DNA from: a virus
IMG/VR virus record: IMGVR_UViG_3300026512_000011
Span: 1 to 63,419 of that record
Length of the DNA stretch: 63,419 bases
Direction: 5' to 3' (one strand)
A program made the position numbers and the translations under genes. Every line of letters begins with the position of its first letter. Position 1 is the first letter of the stretch. A model generated the notes under the pieces. The model did no database searches. It was given only the letters and a program-made list of their open reading frames with translations, and was not told the origin of the DNA. This document shows, one piece after another, positions 8,516 through 18,427 of the stretch.

Positions 8516-9427
8516 CTATCCTTCAATCTTTAACAAAAGATTAAGGTTATATGTTCCATTTGTGTTTTGGCTTACTGTTATTTTATTAGTTGGAAATGAA
8601 CAAATATATCTGGGAGAACCATAAACAGATGTTAATACTTTTTTAGATAAAAGAACGCTATCAGCTCCTACTGTTATAATAATTGTGTTTTTAGTAAAAT
8701 TAGTTTTATATTTTAATACATCTCCATCTATATAACAATCAGCTTTTGTTAGTTGGAAAATATTAACAGAAGAGGAAATAGTTAAATTAGTTAAATCTAC
8801 CGAATACATTAAATCAATTTCAACTTTTTGATTATTATGAGCTAATACTACTTTTCCATTTGAAATAGAAATTTGATAAATTATAGCTTTTTTAAAAGTT
8901 CCTAAAAAATCAAATTCTTTAATAAAAAGATTAGATATTTGTTTAGAAATTACTTCTTTATCTGTTTTTACAGATAAAACTAAACTTTGAGAATTTACTT
9001 GTCTTACTTTGATTGAAATTGAATTATTGTAAATGTTTATATATTCTACATCTCCATCCCTATATTCTTGTTCTATAAACAAAGTAAAAGGAGCTGATAC
9101 TTCTTCATTTATTGATACTGAAGAATCTTCAGGATTAACATTGTTATATGTAATACTTGAGGATAACCAAACATTATCAGCTTTTGTTGAATCTTTAGCA
9201 ATTACACAATCAACATTTCTGATTGTTAAATAATTAGATTCTTTTGTATAAGGATATTTATTGAAAGTCCAATAATAAAAATTATCAAAAATGGAATTTT
9301 GAATAAAAGACAAAAGAGTATCTTTATCAAAAGAAGACAAAGAATCATATCCCATATACATATAATCTTCTGAATATTGCTCTTTTTTATACTCTTCTTT
9401 AGGTTGTATATTAGGAAATGTTAACAT
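8516..9427 (-). CDS. Putative tail fibre or structural protein
   Basis: A 303-residue beta-rich protein with many Ser/Thr/Asn/Val strands and no motif I recognise. The N-terminus (~1-70) is polar and aromatic and could attach to the tail. It lies between the spike gene and the tail-tip genes and is the last gene before a terminator, consistent with an accessory fibre or spike subunit. Function is inferred from context only. Confidence 0.5.
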   Translation of the reverse strand: MLTFPNIQPKEEYKKEQYSEDYMYMGYDSLSSFDKDTLLSFIQNSIFDNFYYWTFNKYPYTKESNYLTIRNVDCVIAKDSTKADNVWLSSSITYNNVNPEDSSVSINEEVSAPFTLFIEQEYRDGDVEYINIYNNSISIKVRQVNSQSLVLSVKTDKEVISKQISNLFIKEFDFLGTFKKAIIYQISISNGKVVLAHNNQKVEIDLMYSVDLTNLTISSSVNIFQLTKADCYIDGDVLKYKTNFTKNTIIITVGADSVLLSKKVLTSVYGSPRYICSFPTNKITVSQNTNGTYNLNLLLKIEG

Positions 9428-9438
9428 AATAACCTCTC

Positions 9439-9855
9439 TTATTTATTTTCTTTCATTTCCTTCTCTAAATCTTTTGCTAAAGCATCATATATAGGATATA
9501 CCCAACCCTTTAAATTTAGTTTTAACAATTCCTCAAAAGACATAGAATTAATTTGTTTTTCTAATTCTTCTTCTTTATTCCACAAAACATCATAAAGTTT
9601 TTGCAAATAAATAGCATCAGAATCTTTATCTATATCAGCATCATAGTTAATCTCGCCCATATTTCTATAACCACCTCTCTTTTGTGCAATTGAATAAAAA
9701 TAATTATCTGTTAGCCAATTCAAAGTATCTATTACACAACTACGCAATTCATTTTCGTTTTCAGGAACATTCCAAATTTTATTTCCACTTTCATCTACCA
9801 CAAAAGGTTCAATGTTTTCGTAAATTAAATCTCCGATTTTAATTATTTTAATCAT
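9439..9855 (-). CDS. Hypothetical protein in the tail-spike cluster
   Basis: A 138-residue acidic protein. The N-terminal half has beta character (IIKIGDLIYENIEPFVVDESGN), and the C-terminal half is helical and highly charged. This resembles small fibre-assembly or chaperone-like proteins next to spikes, but there is no diagnostic motif. A good RBS (GGGAGGT) precedes the ATG. Confidence 0.5.
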   Translation of the reverse strand: MIKIIKIGDLIYENIEPFVVDESGNKIWNVPENENELRSCVIDTLNWLTDNYFYSIAQKRGGYRNMGEINYDADIDKDSDAIYLQKLYDVLWNKEEELEKQINSMSFEELLKLNLKGWVYPIYDALAKDLEKEMKENK

Positions 9856-9865
9856 TTATACCTCC

Positions 9866-10645
9866 CTAAAGAATTATGTTTGAGAGAATGTTTCTCGGAA
9901 TTCCATTAGAATCTCTTATTATTCCATTAATTTTTGATTTCACATCAACAGAATTTCCATTAGAATCTACTACTTTAAATGAAGAATCATTAGCATAACT
10001 ATTCCATTGAAAACTTCCACAACCACCTTGTAAGCGTAACAAACAACCATCAATCATAAAATTACCATTACAATATAGATTAAAAATAGCTAAATTCATC
10101 TGAATATTTTGATTAACTCCCCAAACACGAGAACCAAAAAGACACCTATCAGAATCTATTTTAACAGGGTCAGTCGTATTTACATTTAATAAATATAAAT
10201 TTGTCGTTACTTCCAAATACTTATCTGATTCGTGGTCATTTACCCAAAATCCAGCATAATTATCTGGATTAATATTACTACCATCGCTTCTACTAATAAT
10301 CAGTTTCCCTGAATTTCTAATTTCAATTGAACAGGAACCGATATCACAACAACTTCCTTCAGGTATAGTCCAAGTTTTCCCACTACTTATTTTTATATAA
10401 ATTTTTTTCAATCTCGCATTAAAAACTCCAGTATAATCTGATTTTAGAATTATTGATACAAACCCACCAACAGGGATGCTGTCAACTGCTTTTTGAATCG
10501 TTCTAAATGGTGAAGATTCAGAACCATCGTTATTATCATCACCATTCACAGCATCAACATAAAAAGTCCTATTCATCTGATTGAAAACTGCATTATTAAT
10601 ATTATCTATATATTGACTAAAATTTTGAGTCAATTGTATTCCCAT
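9866..10645 (-). CDS. Tail-spike-like protein, beta-helix (DUF1565-type) N-terminus
   Basis: A 259-residue protein. After ~27 residues comes FYVDAVNGDDNNDGSESSPF and then RTIQKAVDSIP (~28-58), the start of many right-handed parallel beta-helix proteins, including phage spikes and polysaccharide-binding proteins. The rest has repeated short strands with Cys and Asn typical of stacked coils. It is short for a full catalytic spike and no catalytic residues can be assigned. Likely a surface-exposed virion protein contacting host glycans. Confidence 0.65.
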   Translation of the reverse strand: MGIQLTQNFSQYIDNINNAVFNQMNRTFYVDAVNGDDNNDGSESSPFRTIQKAVDSIPVGGFVSIILKSDYTGVFNARLKKIYIKISSGKTWTIPEGSCCDIGSCSIEIRNSGKLIISRSDGSNINPDNYAGFWVNDHESDKYLEVTTNLYLLNVNTTDPVKIDSDRCLFGSRVWGVNQNIQMNLAIFNLYCNGNFMIDGCLLRLQGGCGSFQWNSYANDSSFKVVDSNGNSVDVKSKINGIIRDSNGIPRNILSNIIL

Positions 10646-10656
10646 TATTACCTCCC

Positions 10657-11007
10657 TTATTCTCTTTCAATATAAGTTAATACTAATTGAAATTTAGGTT
10701 TATTTGAATATGTAAACAATAATTTATAATAATCTCTATTTGGATTTTCTATTATTAATTTTTCTTTATAACCACTTCCTCTAATTTTGATTTTAACATC
10801 TGAATCATCTTCATTTAATACTTGAATTTCTATCTTTTCTACTTTTTCTTTATCTTTTACAATCAAATAAACAGGAAAAATTTTAGAATTTTGATATTCT
10901 CCATTTTTGTAAAAATGTTTAATTTCTATTAAATTCTTTCCTTCTCCAAAATCATACATTTCTTTCCCTTCTTTGTCTTTTGCCAAATAGACTAATTCTA
11001 TACTCAT
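10657..11007 (-). CDS. Hypothetical protein in tail region
   Basis: A 116-residue beta-rich, charged protein (repeated Lys/Glu/Ile strands) with no signal peptide or known motif. It lies between the spike-like gene and two small tail genes in the same transcript, so a virion or tail-assembly role is plausible. GAGAGGT precedes its ATG. Confidence 0.45.
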   Translation of the reverse strand: MSIELVYLAKDKEGKEMYDFGEGKNLIEIKHFYKNGEYQNSKIFPVYLIVKDKEKVEKIEIQVLNEDDSDVKIKIRGSGYKEKLIIENPNRDYYKLLFTYSNKPKFQLVLTYIERE

Positions 11008-11008
11008 T

Positions 11009-11278
11009 TCATACCTCTCTATATTGTTCTTTGCTATTATATAATCTTATAATTGCATTTGATTTTGTCAAATCACCTACACTTCGTTCTTTTGTAAAGT
11101 AAATTAAACTTTTAATTTTATTTACTTTACTGCCAACTAAATTTTGTTTTTTAGTGCATTCAACAAAACCATAAATATTAACTTTAAAACAACTTGAAGT
11201 AATTTTATATACATTTTCCTTTTCTTTTAAAGAATTTGTATTATACAATCTAACATAATTAAAGTTCTGGTTGTTCAT
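11009..11278 (-). CDS. Small hypothetical protein in tail region
   Basis: An 89-residue basic protein with two Cys (~29 and 38) and no recognised family. Its start lies inside the 3' end of the upstream tail gene (20-nt overlap), and AGAGGT gives a good ribosome site. The tight packing suggests it is expressed with the tail genes. Confidence 0.45.
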   Translation of the reverse strand: MNNQNFNYVRLYNTNSLKEKENVYKITSSCFKVNIYGFVECTKKQNLVGSKVNKIKSLIYFTKERSVGDLTKSNAIIRLYNSKEQYREV

Positions 11279-11843
11279 TTAACACCTCTATCAACTTTAA
11301 ATCAGTTATATTTGAATAACCAGCCACTAAATGTTGAATGCCAATTGAATTTTGGTCAAACCTACAATAAATAACAGGTCTGCCATTTGTATAATCACAA
11401 GTTATCAAATCTCCAATATTTAATCCTGTAAATGTTATTTTTAACAAAGGATACTGGTATTCTGATATTTGGTAATTGGAAACTTGATTACCATTAACTT
11501 TTACTACAATACTATCATAATTAATTACAGGTAAAACATAAGTTAATTGATTTCTATCTACAACTTTGGCTATAAACTCATTGTTAAAATTAATTTTAGT
11601 TGGATATATGAAATAAAAATAAGGATTATATAATTGAGATTGGTGGTAAAAATTTCTCAATATTTCTATTTCAGATTGGGTTAACCAACTATACTTTAAT
11701 GTTATTTGTCGTTTTGTTCTATGAGCTTGTTGATATACATAATCAAAATTAAATGATAATTGGCTAACTTGAATATTATACATATAATTAACTTCTACTG
11801 GTGTATCAGGTATCGGATATTGAGGATATATACTTACACTCAT
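11259..11843 (-). CDS. Distal tail / minor tail protein (DUF2460-like)
   Basis: A 194-residue beta-rich protein located directly after the tape measure. The segment YQQAHRTKRQITLKYSWLTQ, followed by IEILRNFYHQSQ (~38-70), is like the first domain of DUF2460/minor-tail proteins that cap the tape measure end of the tail. The second half (NYQISEYQYPLLKITFTGLN and after) has a small beta domain. It should form the ring joining tail tube and tip. Family assignment is by pattern and position. Confidence 0.6.
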   Translation of the reverse strand: MSVSIYPQYPIPDTPVEVNYMYNIQVSQLSFNFDYVYQQAHRTKRQITLKYSWLTQSEIEILRNFYHQSQLYNPYFYFIYPTKINFNNEFIAKVVDRNQLTYVLPVINYDSIVVKVNGNQVSNYQISEYQYPLLKITFTGLNIGDLITCDYTNGRPVIYCRFDQNSIGIQHLVAGYSNITDLKLIEVLNEQPEL

Positions 11844-11855
11844 TATAACCTCTTA

Positions 11856-14800
11856 TTATAAAGTTTTCTTAATCATATGTCTTACAGTTCCATTATTCTG
11901 CAAATCATTTATTATAGTTTCTCTTACAAATGAAGATATTACTTTATTCTTTCTTTCCCACTCTATAAATGATTGAGAATCTAACGCAGATATGTTAAGA
12001 ACAACATTAATAGGTTGTTGCTGTATAGTGGAGCCAATTACTTGAGGGAATTTTGATAATGGAATTACTGCTTCAGATTCTCCAGCCTCTCCTATTAAAG
12101 CAAGTGTAGGTTTAGTAACTATTCCACCTTCAGCAAAAGACCCGACTTTAAGTTTAGATGCATAATTACCTAAATTATATTTTCCTATATCCAAACCACC
12201 TATATTTAGGCTTTTTGGTTGAGTTGGAGTTTTAGCAGGAATTGGAATGTATGTTGAAGTTGATTTACCGATAGCTGATAGTATTCTAACTTTTATCATT
12301 TCGGCAATTACTTGTGAAAGTAACCTTAATATTTCTTTAGTTAGAGCTTGAACATAAGATTTAAATGATTTTAATCTTCCAGTAAAGAAATCATAGAGAA
12401 TATCAGATGTTGTTTGTGTAAATGAATTAATTACATCTATTGCTGTTTTACTCCACATTTTAGTTAGTTCTATTTGTCCATATATTTCAGATTGATAACG
12501 AGCAAAAACTCTAAAGAATGCCTTACCTCCCTCAATTTGTTTTTGTATTTCTGAATATTTCTTTTGAAGTTGGTCTAACATATTTGTTAATGTATCATAT
12601 TCTTTTTTACCCTGTTCAGTATCAAAAAATTTAACTCCATTTATAGTAGTTTTAGATAATTGATTAATAATAGACTTAACATTTTCTATTTGTTGTTTTA
12701 ATTGTTTAAAAGCTAAATCCATTGTCAATGGATTAGATAAATTATCGTTAATGTTTTTGATTACTTTCTGGTAATAATCAATTATACTATCAATAGTTTT
12801 CTTTATTGAAGATACTTTACTTTCAACTATAAATTGTTTTTTCTCTGATTCAAGCCCGAATATAGTATTAAGGATATTATACTTCTCAAGTTCTGATTTA
12901 GTATTTTTCAACTTTACTTTTAGCGTAGTTATAATCGAATCATACACAGATACAATCTTATTAAACAACTCTTCTTTAGATATTGATAATCCTAATATAT
13001 CTGTGACAGAATATCCATATTTAGATAAAAACTTGTATGTCTTTTTATAAACAGATAAAGACTCTTTCAATGAAGAAAGAGTATCATCTATTGTCTTCAA
13101 AAATCTGTTTTTAATATTTCTCTTAAATTTTTCTTCATCTACTTTCAAACCTAACAATTCAACTATCAAATTTTCTTTTTCAGTTTCATTCGTAGTTATA
13201 GACAATTTTCTCTTTAAAAGAGATTTTATACTATCATACACTTTAAGTATATTGTTCACTATTCCTGTTTTTGTAAATACTTTATTTCCTATCTTTATTT
13301 TATCTAATTCAAGTTCTTCCATAGAAGAATAAACTTGCTTTAAATTAGAAAGTAAAGATTTCAGATTGTTTAACTTATCGCTTAATGTTTTGTTAATTTG
13401 AGTGATATCTTGAATTTTTTTCGGATATACATTTTTACTTGGACTTAATAAATCCATTAAGAAATCATATACATTTTTATTCTTTCCTTTCGTCCCTTCT
13501 AATTGTTTTTCTAATTCACTAAAAGATGGAATTCCAAATGCTTTATCTATAGCAGATGTTAATTCTGATAATTTATTCAGAACAGGAGAATTTTTAACAA
13601 GATTAGTTAATGAATCTAAAAAAGGATTTTTATTGTATCCTTCACTGAAGAAAGAAGATAAAGATTTAGCCATTGATTTAATCTTATTTGCAATAGATGT
13701 CTTAAATGTTTGAATGGATTTAGCAAATTTTGGACTTACTTTAGCTATCAAATTTTGTATTGGAGTTGGAAGAATTATATTAAGAATAGCTAATGCAATT
13801 TTATCTCCTATTTCAGCCAAAGCTGATGTAATTCCTTTAGCTATTCCAAATACTATACTTTTACCTAACTTTATATAATCTTTAGGGTGGAATAAAGCAT
13901 CTATTATTGTCATAGGTAATAACAATCTGGTTAAAATCCTTTTAGTAGCTAAACCAATTACTCTGGCTGTTCTCAAAAATGCAGTTCCAATCATTGTTAT
14001 TCTTTGAGCTAATGTAGTAAATAAACCAGCTGATTCTGCTGTTCCAATTACTTTTATTGTTTTAAGGAAAAGAGATAAGAAGAATGATGTTTCTCTTGTT
14101 AAAAATGTAAAACTCCATTTTAAAGTTTTAATTGCTATTACCAATTTTAGATAAGTTCCAATTACAGAAATCATTTGTTTATGTTGATTATAAAATTCTC
14201 TAATTTTTTCTATTAAAGCTGATAAATATAAAACAAATTTAATAGTTCCTGATGTAATTTTAGCAAAACCTTTAGCAACTAAATCAAGTGTATTAGAAAG
14301 TAAAGTAATAGTTTCTCCTAATTTAGATGAAGATAGTTCTTTAGCTAATTCTTTGTATTCTTTTATTTTAGATGTATCTCCAGCTTTGATTTGGAATAAT
14401 AAATCTCTTAACTTCATTATTTTAGAAATGTCTAAACTTTTAAAATACTTCATTAAATAGTAAGCAAATATATTAGTATCTTTACTTAATCCTTTTGTAA
14501 TAGATGCTAACTGAAGAGCATAGTTAATTACTAATGATAATTGATTTTTCAGAATTGATGTCGTGTATTGTAAATCTTTACCAAAGAGAGAATCTTTAAC
14601 TTTACGCATTGCACTTCCAAGAGTAGTAATTACATATCTAACTCTTTCAGTTGCAGTATTAATACTTCTTAATTGTTGTAAAAATTCATTAAATTTAGCA
14701 TCACCTAAATAATTCTTTAAAAATCTTAAAGTTGTATTACCAGCTCTTAAAGTTCCTTCAAATAAGGATTGAATTTCTTGCCTAACTTGTGTTGCTGTAG

Positions 14801-16025
14801 AACCTGTTGTTTTTGATACTAATGCTACAAAATCACTAAAATCTACAAATGCCTTCATTAACTTATCTGAAATGAATACTCCGTGTTGAGCAAATTCATC
14901 TAATCCTGCAACTATATCTCTTAATGAAGAGAATGAATCAATAGATGCTAATTTTAGAGCTTCTATATTTTTCCTTGCTATATTTAGAGCATTTTTAAAT
15001 GTAGTATTTGAAAACATAGTAATAAACATTGCAGATTTATATGCAGTTTCTGTATAATCATCAAAAGCTCTTATTCCTTCTTTAACTAAATCAATTACTT
15101 CAGCTACTCCTTGTTCAAGATAACTAAATGCTCTATAAACAATAGTAAATCCAATAGCTACTTCTCCGAATCGTTTCCACCAACTAACAATAACTGATTT
15201 TGAAGATTCCATTGCTTGATTAAGCGATTTAAATCTATAATTAAGTCTGTTTAATACTTTTTCATATTCATTAGCACTTATTATTCCTTCTTTAAAAGCA
15301 TTTCTTAATAATTTTTTAGTTTTATTTAATTCAAGTGTTAAGCTAATTTTATCAAGAGGATTCAAATCGTATAGTCTTTCAAATGCAAGAGAAAGTTCAT
15401 ATTCAAATTTTTTGATGTCATTTAGAAGTTTTTGTTTATTTTGATTTATTTTTATTTTAGTTTCTTGTAATAGGGAAGATGGGATGTTAACATATCTATT
15501 AAAATTTTTGATATAATCACCAAACTCAAATGCTTTGGCTTCTCTTTTTATGTAATCTTGTTTTAAAGATTCTAATTGCAGAGAATATAATGTTTGTAAT
15601 TCCTTATTATTAATCTTTCCTATTAACTTTTGTGTAGAACCTATTACACTACTGCGATAATTAAACAAATCTATTGGAATTTCTTTATATCTGGTAATTT
15701 GTTTATTTAACTCACTTATTAGTTTTAGTTTTCTTTTTATTATACTTTCTGTTTTTCTCAATTCTTTTTCTTGATTTTTTATTCTTTCTTCTGATTGATA
15801 TTTTATGTTTTTCGTTAAACTTTTTTCTGCATTCTCTAATTTAGAGAACAAAGAATTAATAGATTTTGTGTTTCTTTCTAAAGAAGATAAAAGAGATTGT
15901 GATGTATTATTGATAGTATTAAAAAGTTTGTTAATTTTTACTAATTGCTTTTCTAATTTATTTAGAACATTAGTAAACTTATCTATTCCTTTTATCTCAA
16001 CTTTAAGGCTGTGGTAATATCCCAT
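11856..16025 (-). CDS. Tail tape measure protein
   Basis: A 1389-residue protein with long coiled-coil stretches (~15-280 and ~880-1180), several hydrophobic helices mid-protein (~590-760), and near the C-terminus the segment EGGIVTKPTLALIGEAGESE (from ~1310), a hallmark of tape measure proteins. It sets tail length and passes into the host during DNA entry. At the usual ~1.5 angstrom per residue it predicts a tail of roughly 200 nm. It sits after the frameshifted chaperone gene, as expected. Confidence 0.93.
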   Translation of the reverse strand: MGYYHSLKVEIKGIDKFTNVLNKLEKQLVKINKLFNTINNTSQSLLSSLERNTKSINSLFSKLENAEKSLTKNIKYQSEERIKNQEKELRKTESIIKRKLKLISELNKQITRYKEIPIDLFNYRSSVIGSTQKLIGKINNKELQTLYSLQLESLKQDYIKREAKAFEFGDYIKNFNRYVNIPSSLLQETKIKINQNKQKLLNDIKKFEYELSLAFERLYDLNPLDKISLTLELNKTKKLLRNAFKEGIISANEYEKVLNRLNYRFKSLNQAMESSKSVIVSWWKRFGEVAIGFTIVYRAFSYLEQGVAEVIDLVKEGIRAFDDYTETAYKSAMFITMFSNTTFKNALNIARKNIEALKLASIDSFSSLRDIVAGLDEFAQHGVFISDKLMKAFVDFSDFVALVSKTTGSTATQVRQEIQSLFEGTLRAGNTTLRFLKNYLGDAKFNEFLQQLRSINTATERVRYVITTLGSAMRKVKDSLFGKDLQYTTSILKNQLSLVINYALQLASITKGLSKDTNIFAYYLMKYFKSLDISKIMKLRDLLFQIKAGDTSKIKEYKELAKELSSSKLGETITLLSNTLDLVAKGFAKITSGTIKFVLYLSALIEKIREFYNQHKQMISVIGTYLKLVIAIKTLKWSFTFLTRETSFFLSLFLKTIKVIGTAESAGLFTTLAQRITMIGTAFLRTARVIGLATKRILTRLLLPMTIIDALFHPKDYIKLGKSIVFGIAKGITSALAEIGDKIALAILNIILPTPIQNLIAKVSPKFAKSIQTFKTSIANKIKSMAKSLSSFFSEGYNKNPFLDSLTNLVKNSPVLNKLSELTSAIDKAFGIPSFSELEKQLEGTKGKNKNVYDFLMDLLSPSKNVYPKKIQDITQINKTLSDKLNNLKSLLSNLKQVYSSMEELELDKIKIGNKVFTKTGIVNNILKVYDSIKSLLKRKLSITTNETEKENLIVELLGLKVDEEKFKRNIKNRFLKTIDDTLSSLKESLSVYKKTYKFLSKYGYSVTDILGLSISKEELFNKIVSVYDSIITTLKVKLKNTKSELEKYNILNTIFGLESEKKQFIVESKVSSIKKTIDSIIDYYQKVIKNINDNLSNPLTMDLAFKQLKQQIENVKSIINQLSKTTINGVKFFDTEQGKKEYDTLTNMLDQLQKKYSEIQKQIEGGKAFFRVFARYQSEIYGQIELTKMWSKTAIDVINSFTQTTSDILYDFFTGRLKSFKSYVQALTKEILRLLSQVIAEMIKVRILSAIGKSTSTYIPIPAKTPTQPKSLNIGGLDIGKYNLGNYASKLKVGSFAEGGIVTKPTLALIGEAGESEAVIPLSKFPQVIGSTIQQQPINVVLNISALDSQSFIEWERKNKVISSFVRETIINDLQNNGTVRHMIKKTL

Positions 16026-16034
16026 AATTACCTC

Positions 16035-16702
16035 TTATTTGTTTTTCTCTAATAATTCTCTCTCATACTCGGCTTTTAAATTCTCTAATCTTATCATAGC
16101 CTCTATATACCATTGAGGTTGGTCTAAATATGAACCTAATTCATAAAACATCCCTTTCTCATACAAAGTAAAAAGATTAATAATTTCTACTATTTCATCA
16201 TTATAAGTTAATATTTTAGGACAAAAATTCAATATTGTATCTTTATCAATTATAAATCTATGGTTAATATTTGTGGAATTGGGATTTAAAGGAGAAGGAG
16301 GGCTACCACCATCACAATTTCTGTCTCGGTAGTAGCCTCTTTCCTTGCACTCCCTACAATCTGGAAGATTGTTATTGTTAATTAATATTTTGAATAATAT
16401 TTCAGCTTGAGATATTATTCTTTTTTTTCCAAAGCAACCTCAAGTGCAGTAGAGAATACTTCGAGTGCATCTGCAATTGTAAGTTCTTCGGCTTTTGGAT
16501 AATAAACTTTTACTACATTGATAATATCATCTTCATTAATTCCAATTTCAAAAAAGTTTACATCTTTAACATTTCCATTCTTATCTACTGATTTTGATAG
16601 TTTAGAAAGAATGGAAAGAATTTTAGATTGTTTGGCTTGTCTCATTGTCATAGGTTTAATTGTTATTTCCTCTCCTGTTGAGAGTTTTACTGTCTTTTCC
16701 AT
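16035..16702 (-). CDS. Tail assembly chaperone, long form by -1 frameshift (gpGT-like)
   Basis: The 95-codon chaperone gene ends in a run of eight A (16421-16428, minus strand) just before its stop. Shifting back one base there leads into an open frame without stops to 16035, adding 129 residues. The extension includes a Cys cluster (DCRECKERGYYRDRNC) and a helical tail (MIRLENLKAEYERELLEKNK). This is the layout of lambda gpG/gpGT and similar chaperones, where a fixed share of ribosomes makes the long form that bridges to the tape measure protein. I checked each codon across 16421-16230 and saw no stop. The downstream frame has no credible start of its own. Confidence 0.85.
16415..16702 (-). 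CDS. Tail assembly chaperone, short form (gpG-like)
   Basis: The zero-frame product, 95 residues: STGEEITIKPMTMRQAKQSKI at the N-terminus, then helices, ending ALEVALEKKE. Size, composition and position between tail terminator and tape measure genes fit a gpG-like chaperone that coats the tape measure during tail assembly. The start has GGAGGT upstream. Confidence 0.75.
   Translation of the reverse strand: MEKTVKLSTGEEITIKPMTMRQAKQSKILSILSKLSKSVDKNGNVKDVNFFEIGINEDDIINVVKVYYPKAEELTIADALEVFSTALEVALEKKE
16420..16430 (-). promoter_or_regulatory. Slippery site for -1 ribosomal frameshift
   Basis: On the minus strand GGAAAAAAAAG provides an A-AAA-AAA heptamer in the right phase (zero frame GAA AAA AAA GAA TAA). 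The zero-frame stop lies at 16417-16415, two codons after the slip. The -1 frame is open beyond it. Confidence 0.85.
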
Positions 16703-16728
16703 CTAACTAACCTCCAATTAGTTTGGTT

Positions 16729-17148
16729 TTATATTCTGTAATCAAATATAATCACAAATCTTATTTCGTAAAGTCCATCTATATACTCATCGTTTATAGG
16801 TTCATCTGATTGTATTACTTGAATATTTATTAATTTGCTGTGGATTGTATTAGGTTCTAAACAATTAAAAGTTTTCAATACTTCCTCTTGTAAATTATCT
16901 AATGTATCAAAATAGTTATCCGATTTTGATGTTTGGTTATATATTCTCAAATCTACATATAGTCTGTATGTAGCTGTATTATACTCTATTGATTTAGTTT
17001 CTACTTTTAAAGAATTAAATACACAAAGAGGAAATTTCCATTTTTTAGCATCGGCTAAAGATATAAGTCCTCTTTCTACTTTAGTAAAAATCCCTAAATT
17101 CTCTAAATAAGACTTAAAATTTGATAGTATTTCTCCTTTAATACTCAT
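16729..17148 (-). CDS. Tail terminator-like protein (gpU-like)
   Basis: A 139-residue protein whose ending (LYEIRFVIIFDYRI) and size resemble tail terminator/minor tail U-like proteins. It lies between the HK97 gp10-like protein and the tail chaperone, the usual place in siphovirus operons. It would cap the tail tube end that joins the head. The call rests on position and shape. Confidence 0.6.
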   Translation of the reverse strand: MSIKGEILSNFKSYLENLGIFTKVERGLISLADAKKWKFPLCVFNSLKVETKSIEYNTATYRLYVDLRIYNQTSKSDNYFDTLDNLQEEVLKTFNCLEPNTIHSKLINIQVIQSDEPINDEYIDGLYEIRFVIIFDYRI

Positions 17149-17157
17149 TGCTAACTC

Positions 17158-17865
17158 CTATAATTTAATTTTAGATAAGAGTTTATTGTATAAATCTCTT
17201 AACGATGAATTTTGGTTTAGAGTAAATGATTTATAAAATGCACTTGCAATAAACTTATGTTCAGGAATTTCAACTTTATCTTTCAAAATGAATATAGGCA
17301 AATATAAGCCTTTATGAATTTTCTTTAAAATGTATAATGCTTTAGGTTTAATGTTTCTTATAAATTTACCTGCACTATATACGATAGTATCAGGAAAATC
17401 CAAAGGTGATTTTCCCCAAGATTCAGAACTAATAGGAATGGCTAAATATTTCCTATGTTTAGGTTTTACTTTTCCTCCTAATTCCTGAATTCTTCCATAT
17501 ATAGCTTTATCTCTATCTTGTATTATTTCAATTTTAGTAATCATATTTCCATTTTTATATTCTTTGACTGATTTAGAATAAACAAAAGAATTTTTTAACC
17601 TGCCAGTTCTATTTCTTATAAACCCATAAGGCATTTTAGATGGAAGTTTAAATTTTGGTCTTTTACCTTTTTTAATATCTTCAGATTTCATATATTCTGA
17701 AACTGGTAATTCATTGTCTCTAATAAATGCTTTGTCTAAATTTTGCTTAAAAATATTAGTTAACTCATTATTTAGATTGACAAAAGATTGTTTATATTCT
17801 TCCTTTAACTCTTTAATTCTTTCCTTTATTACTTCATCTACTTCTTTTGTTTCAAAATAAATCAT
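17158..17865 (-). CDS. Tail completion / neck protein (HK97 gp10-like)
   Basis: A 235-residue protein with RTGRLKNSF (~88-96), YGRIQELGG (~123-131), YLAIP (~139-143) and a late LKDKVEIPEHKFIASAF segment, the order seen in HK97 gp10-like tail completion proteins. It should sit at the head-tail junction. The ATG overlaps the preceding gene's stop as TAATG, which points to translational coupling with the connector gene. Confidence 0.72.
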   Translation of the reverse strand: MIYFETKEVDEVIKERIKELKEEYKQSFVNLNNELTNIFKQNLDKAFIRDNELPVSEYMKSEDIKKGKRPKFKLPSKMPYGFIRNRTGRLKNSFVYSKSVKEYKNGNMITKIEIIQDRDKAIYGRIQELGGKVKPKHRKYLAIPISSESWGKSPLDFPDTIVYSAGKFIRNIKPKALYILKKIHKGLYLPIFILKDKVEIPEHKFIASAFYKSFTLNQNSSLRDLYNKLLSKIKL

Positions 17866-18425
17866 TATAATTTCCTACTATATCTATCTAATATTTCCTT
17901 AATTTCAGGAGATAATAAAGTTTTTTCATATACAACTGTTCCATCAGGAGTTGTTATTTTAGATGCTCCAACTTTAGATTCTTCAGTTAAAGAATCCAAC
18001 CTAACTGCTATTTGATAAATAGCAAACTTTAAATCATCAGGAATTTCATTAAATCCTGCATTATAAGATATAATGTATTTAGTTCCTGCATTAAACAATG
18101 AATAAGAATTAAATATCTTACCTGTTTGACTGTTTAATATTTCTATATAACTTGATATATCATTTACATATAAACCATTCCCAAATGGACTTATTTCAAC
18201 TTTAATAATTGAATTAACAGGTATAGACTTTAGCCATAAAAATCTGGAATTGTTACCTAAATAAATTTCATTGTTTATATTAATAGGAGTCAACTTACAT
18301 TCAGTATAATTTTCTACTATCTTTTCTGATGTAGATAAAATAAAATCTAAATAACTATCTTTAGAAGTATCATCTAAATCTATATTTAGCATTTGTTTTA
18401 AAACATTAATATCTAATACAGACAT
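17865..18425 (-). CDS. Head-tail connector (HK97 gp6-like)
   Basis: A 186-residue protein. The helical N-terminus (LKQMLNIDLDDTSKDSYLDF, then ILSTSEKIVENYTECKL) is the gp6-like connector signature, followed by a strand-rich mid-part (FLWLKSIPVNSIIKVEI and after) and the YNAGFNEIPDDLKFAIYQIA motif (~120-139) common to this family. It forms a ring below the portal. RBS AGGAG is present. Confidence 0.78.
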   Translation of the reverse strand: MSVLDINVLKQMLNIDLDDTSKDSYLDFILSTSEKIVENYTECKLTPININNEIYLGNNSRFLWLKSIPVNSIIKVEISPFGNGLYVNDISSYIEILNSQTGKIFNSYSLFNAGTKYIISYNAGFNEIPDDLKFAIYQIAVRLDSLTEESKVGASKITTPDGTVVYEKTLLSPEIKEILDRYSRKL

Positions 18426-18427
18426 TA

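Noticed and set aside
16035-16232. Separate 65-codon gene starting at TTG
   Set aside because: No ribosome site; the frame is open back to the slippery run, so it is the 3' part of the frameshift product.
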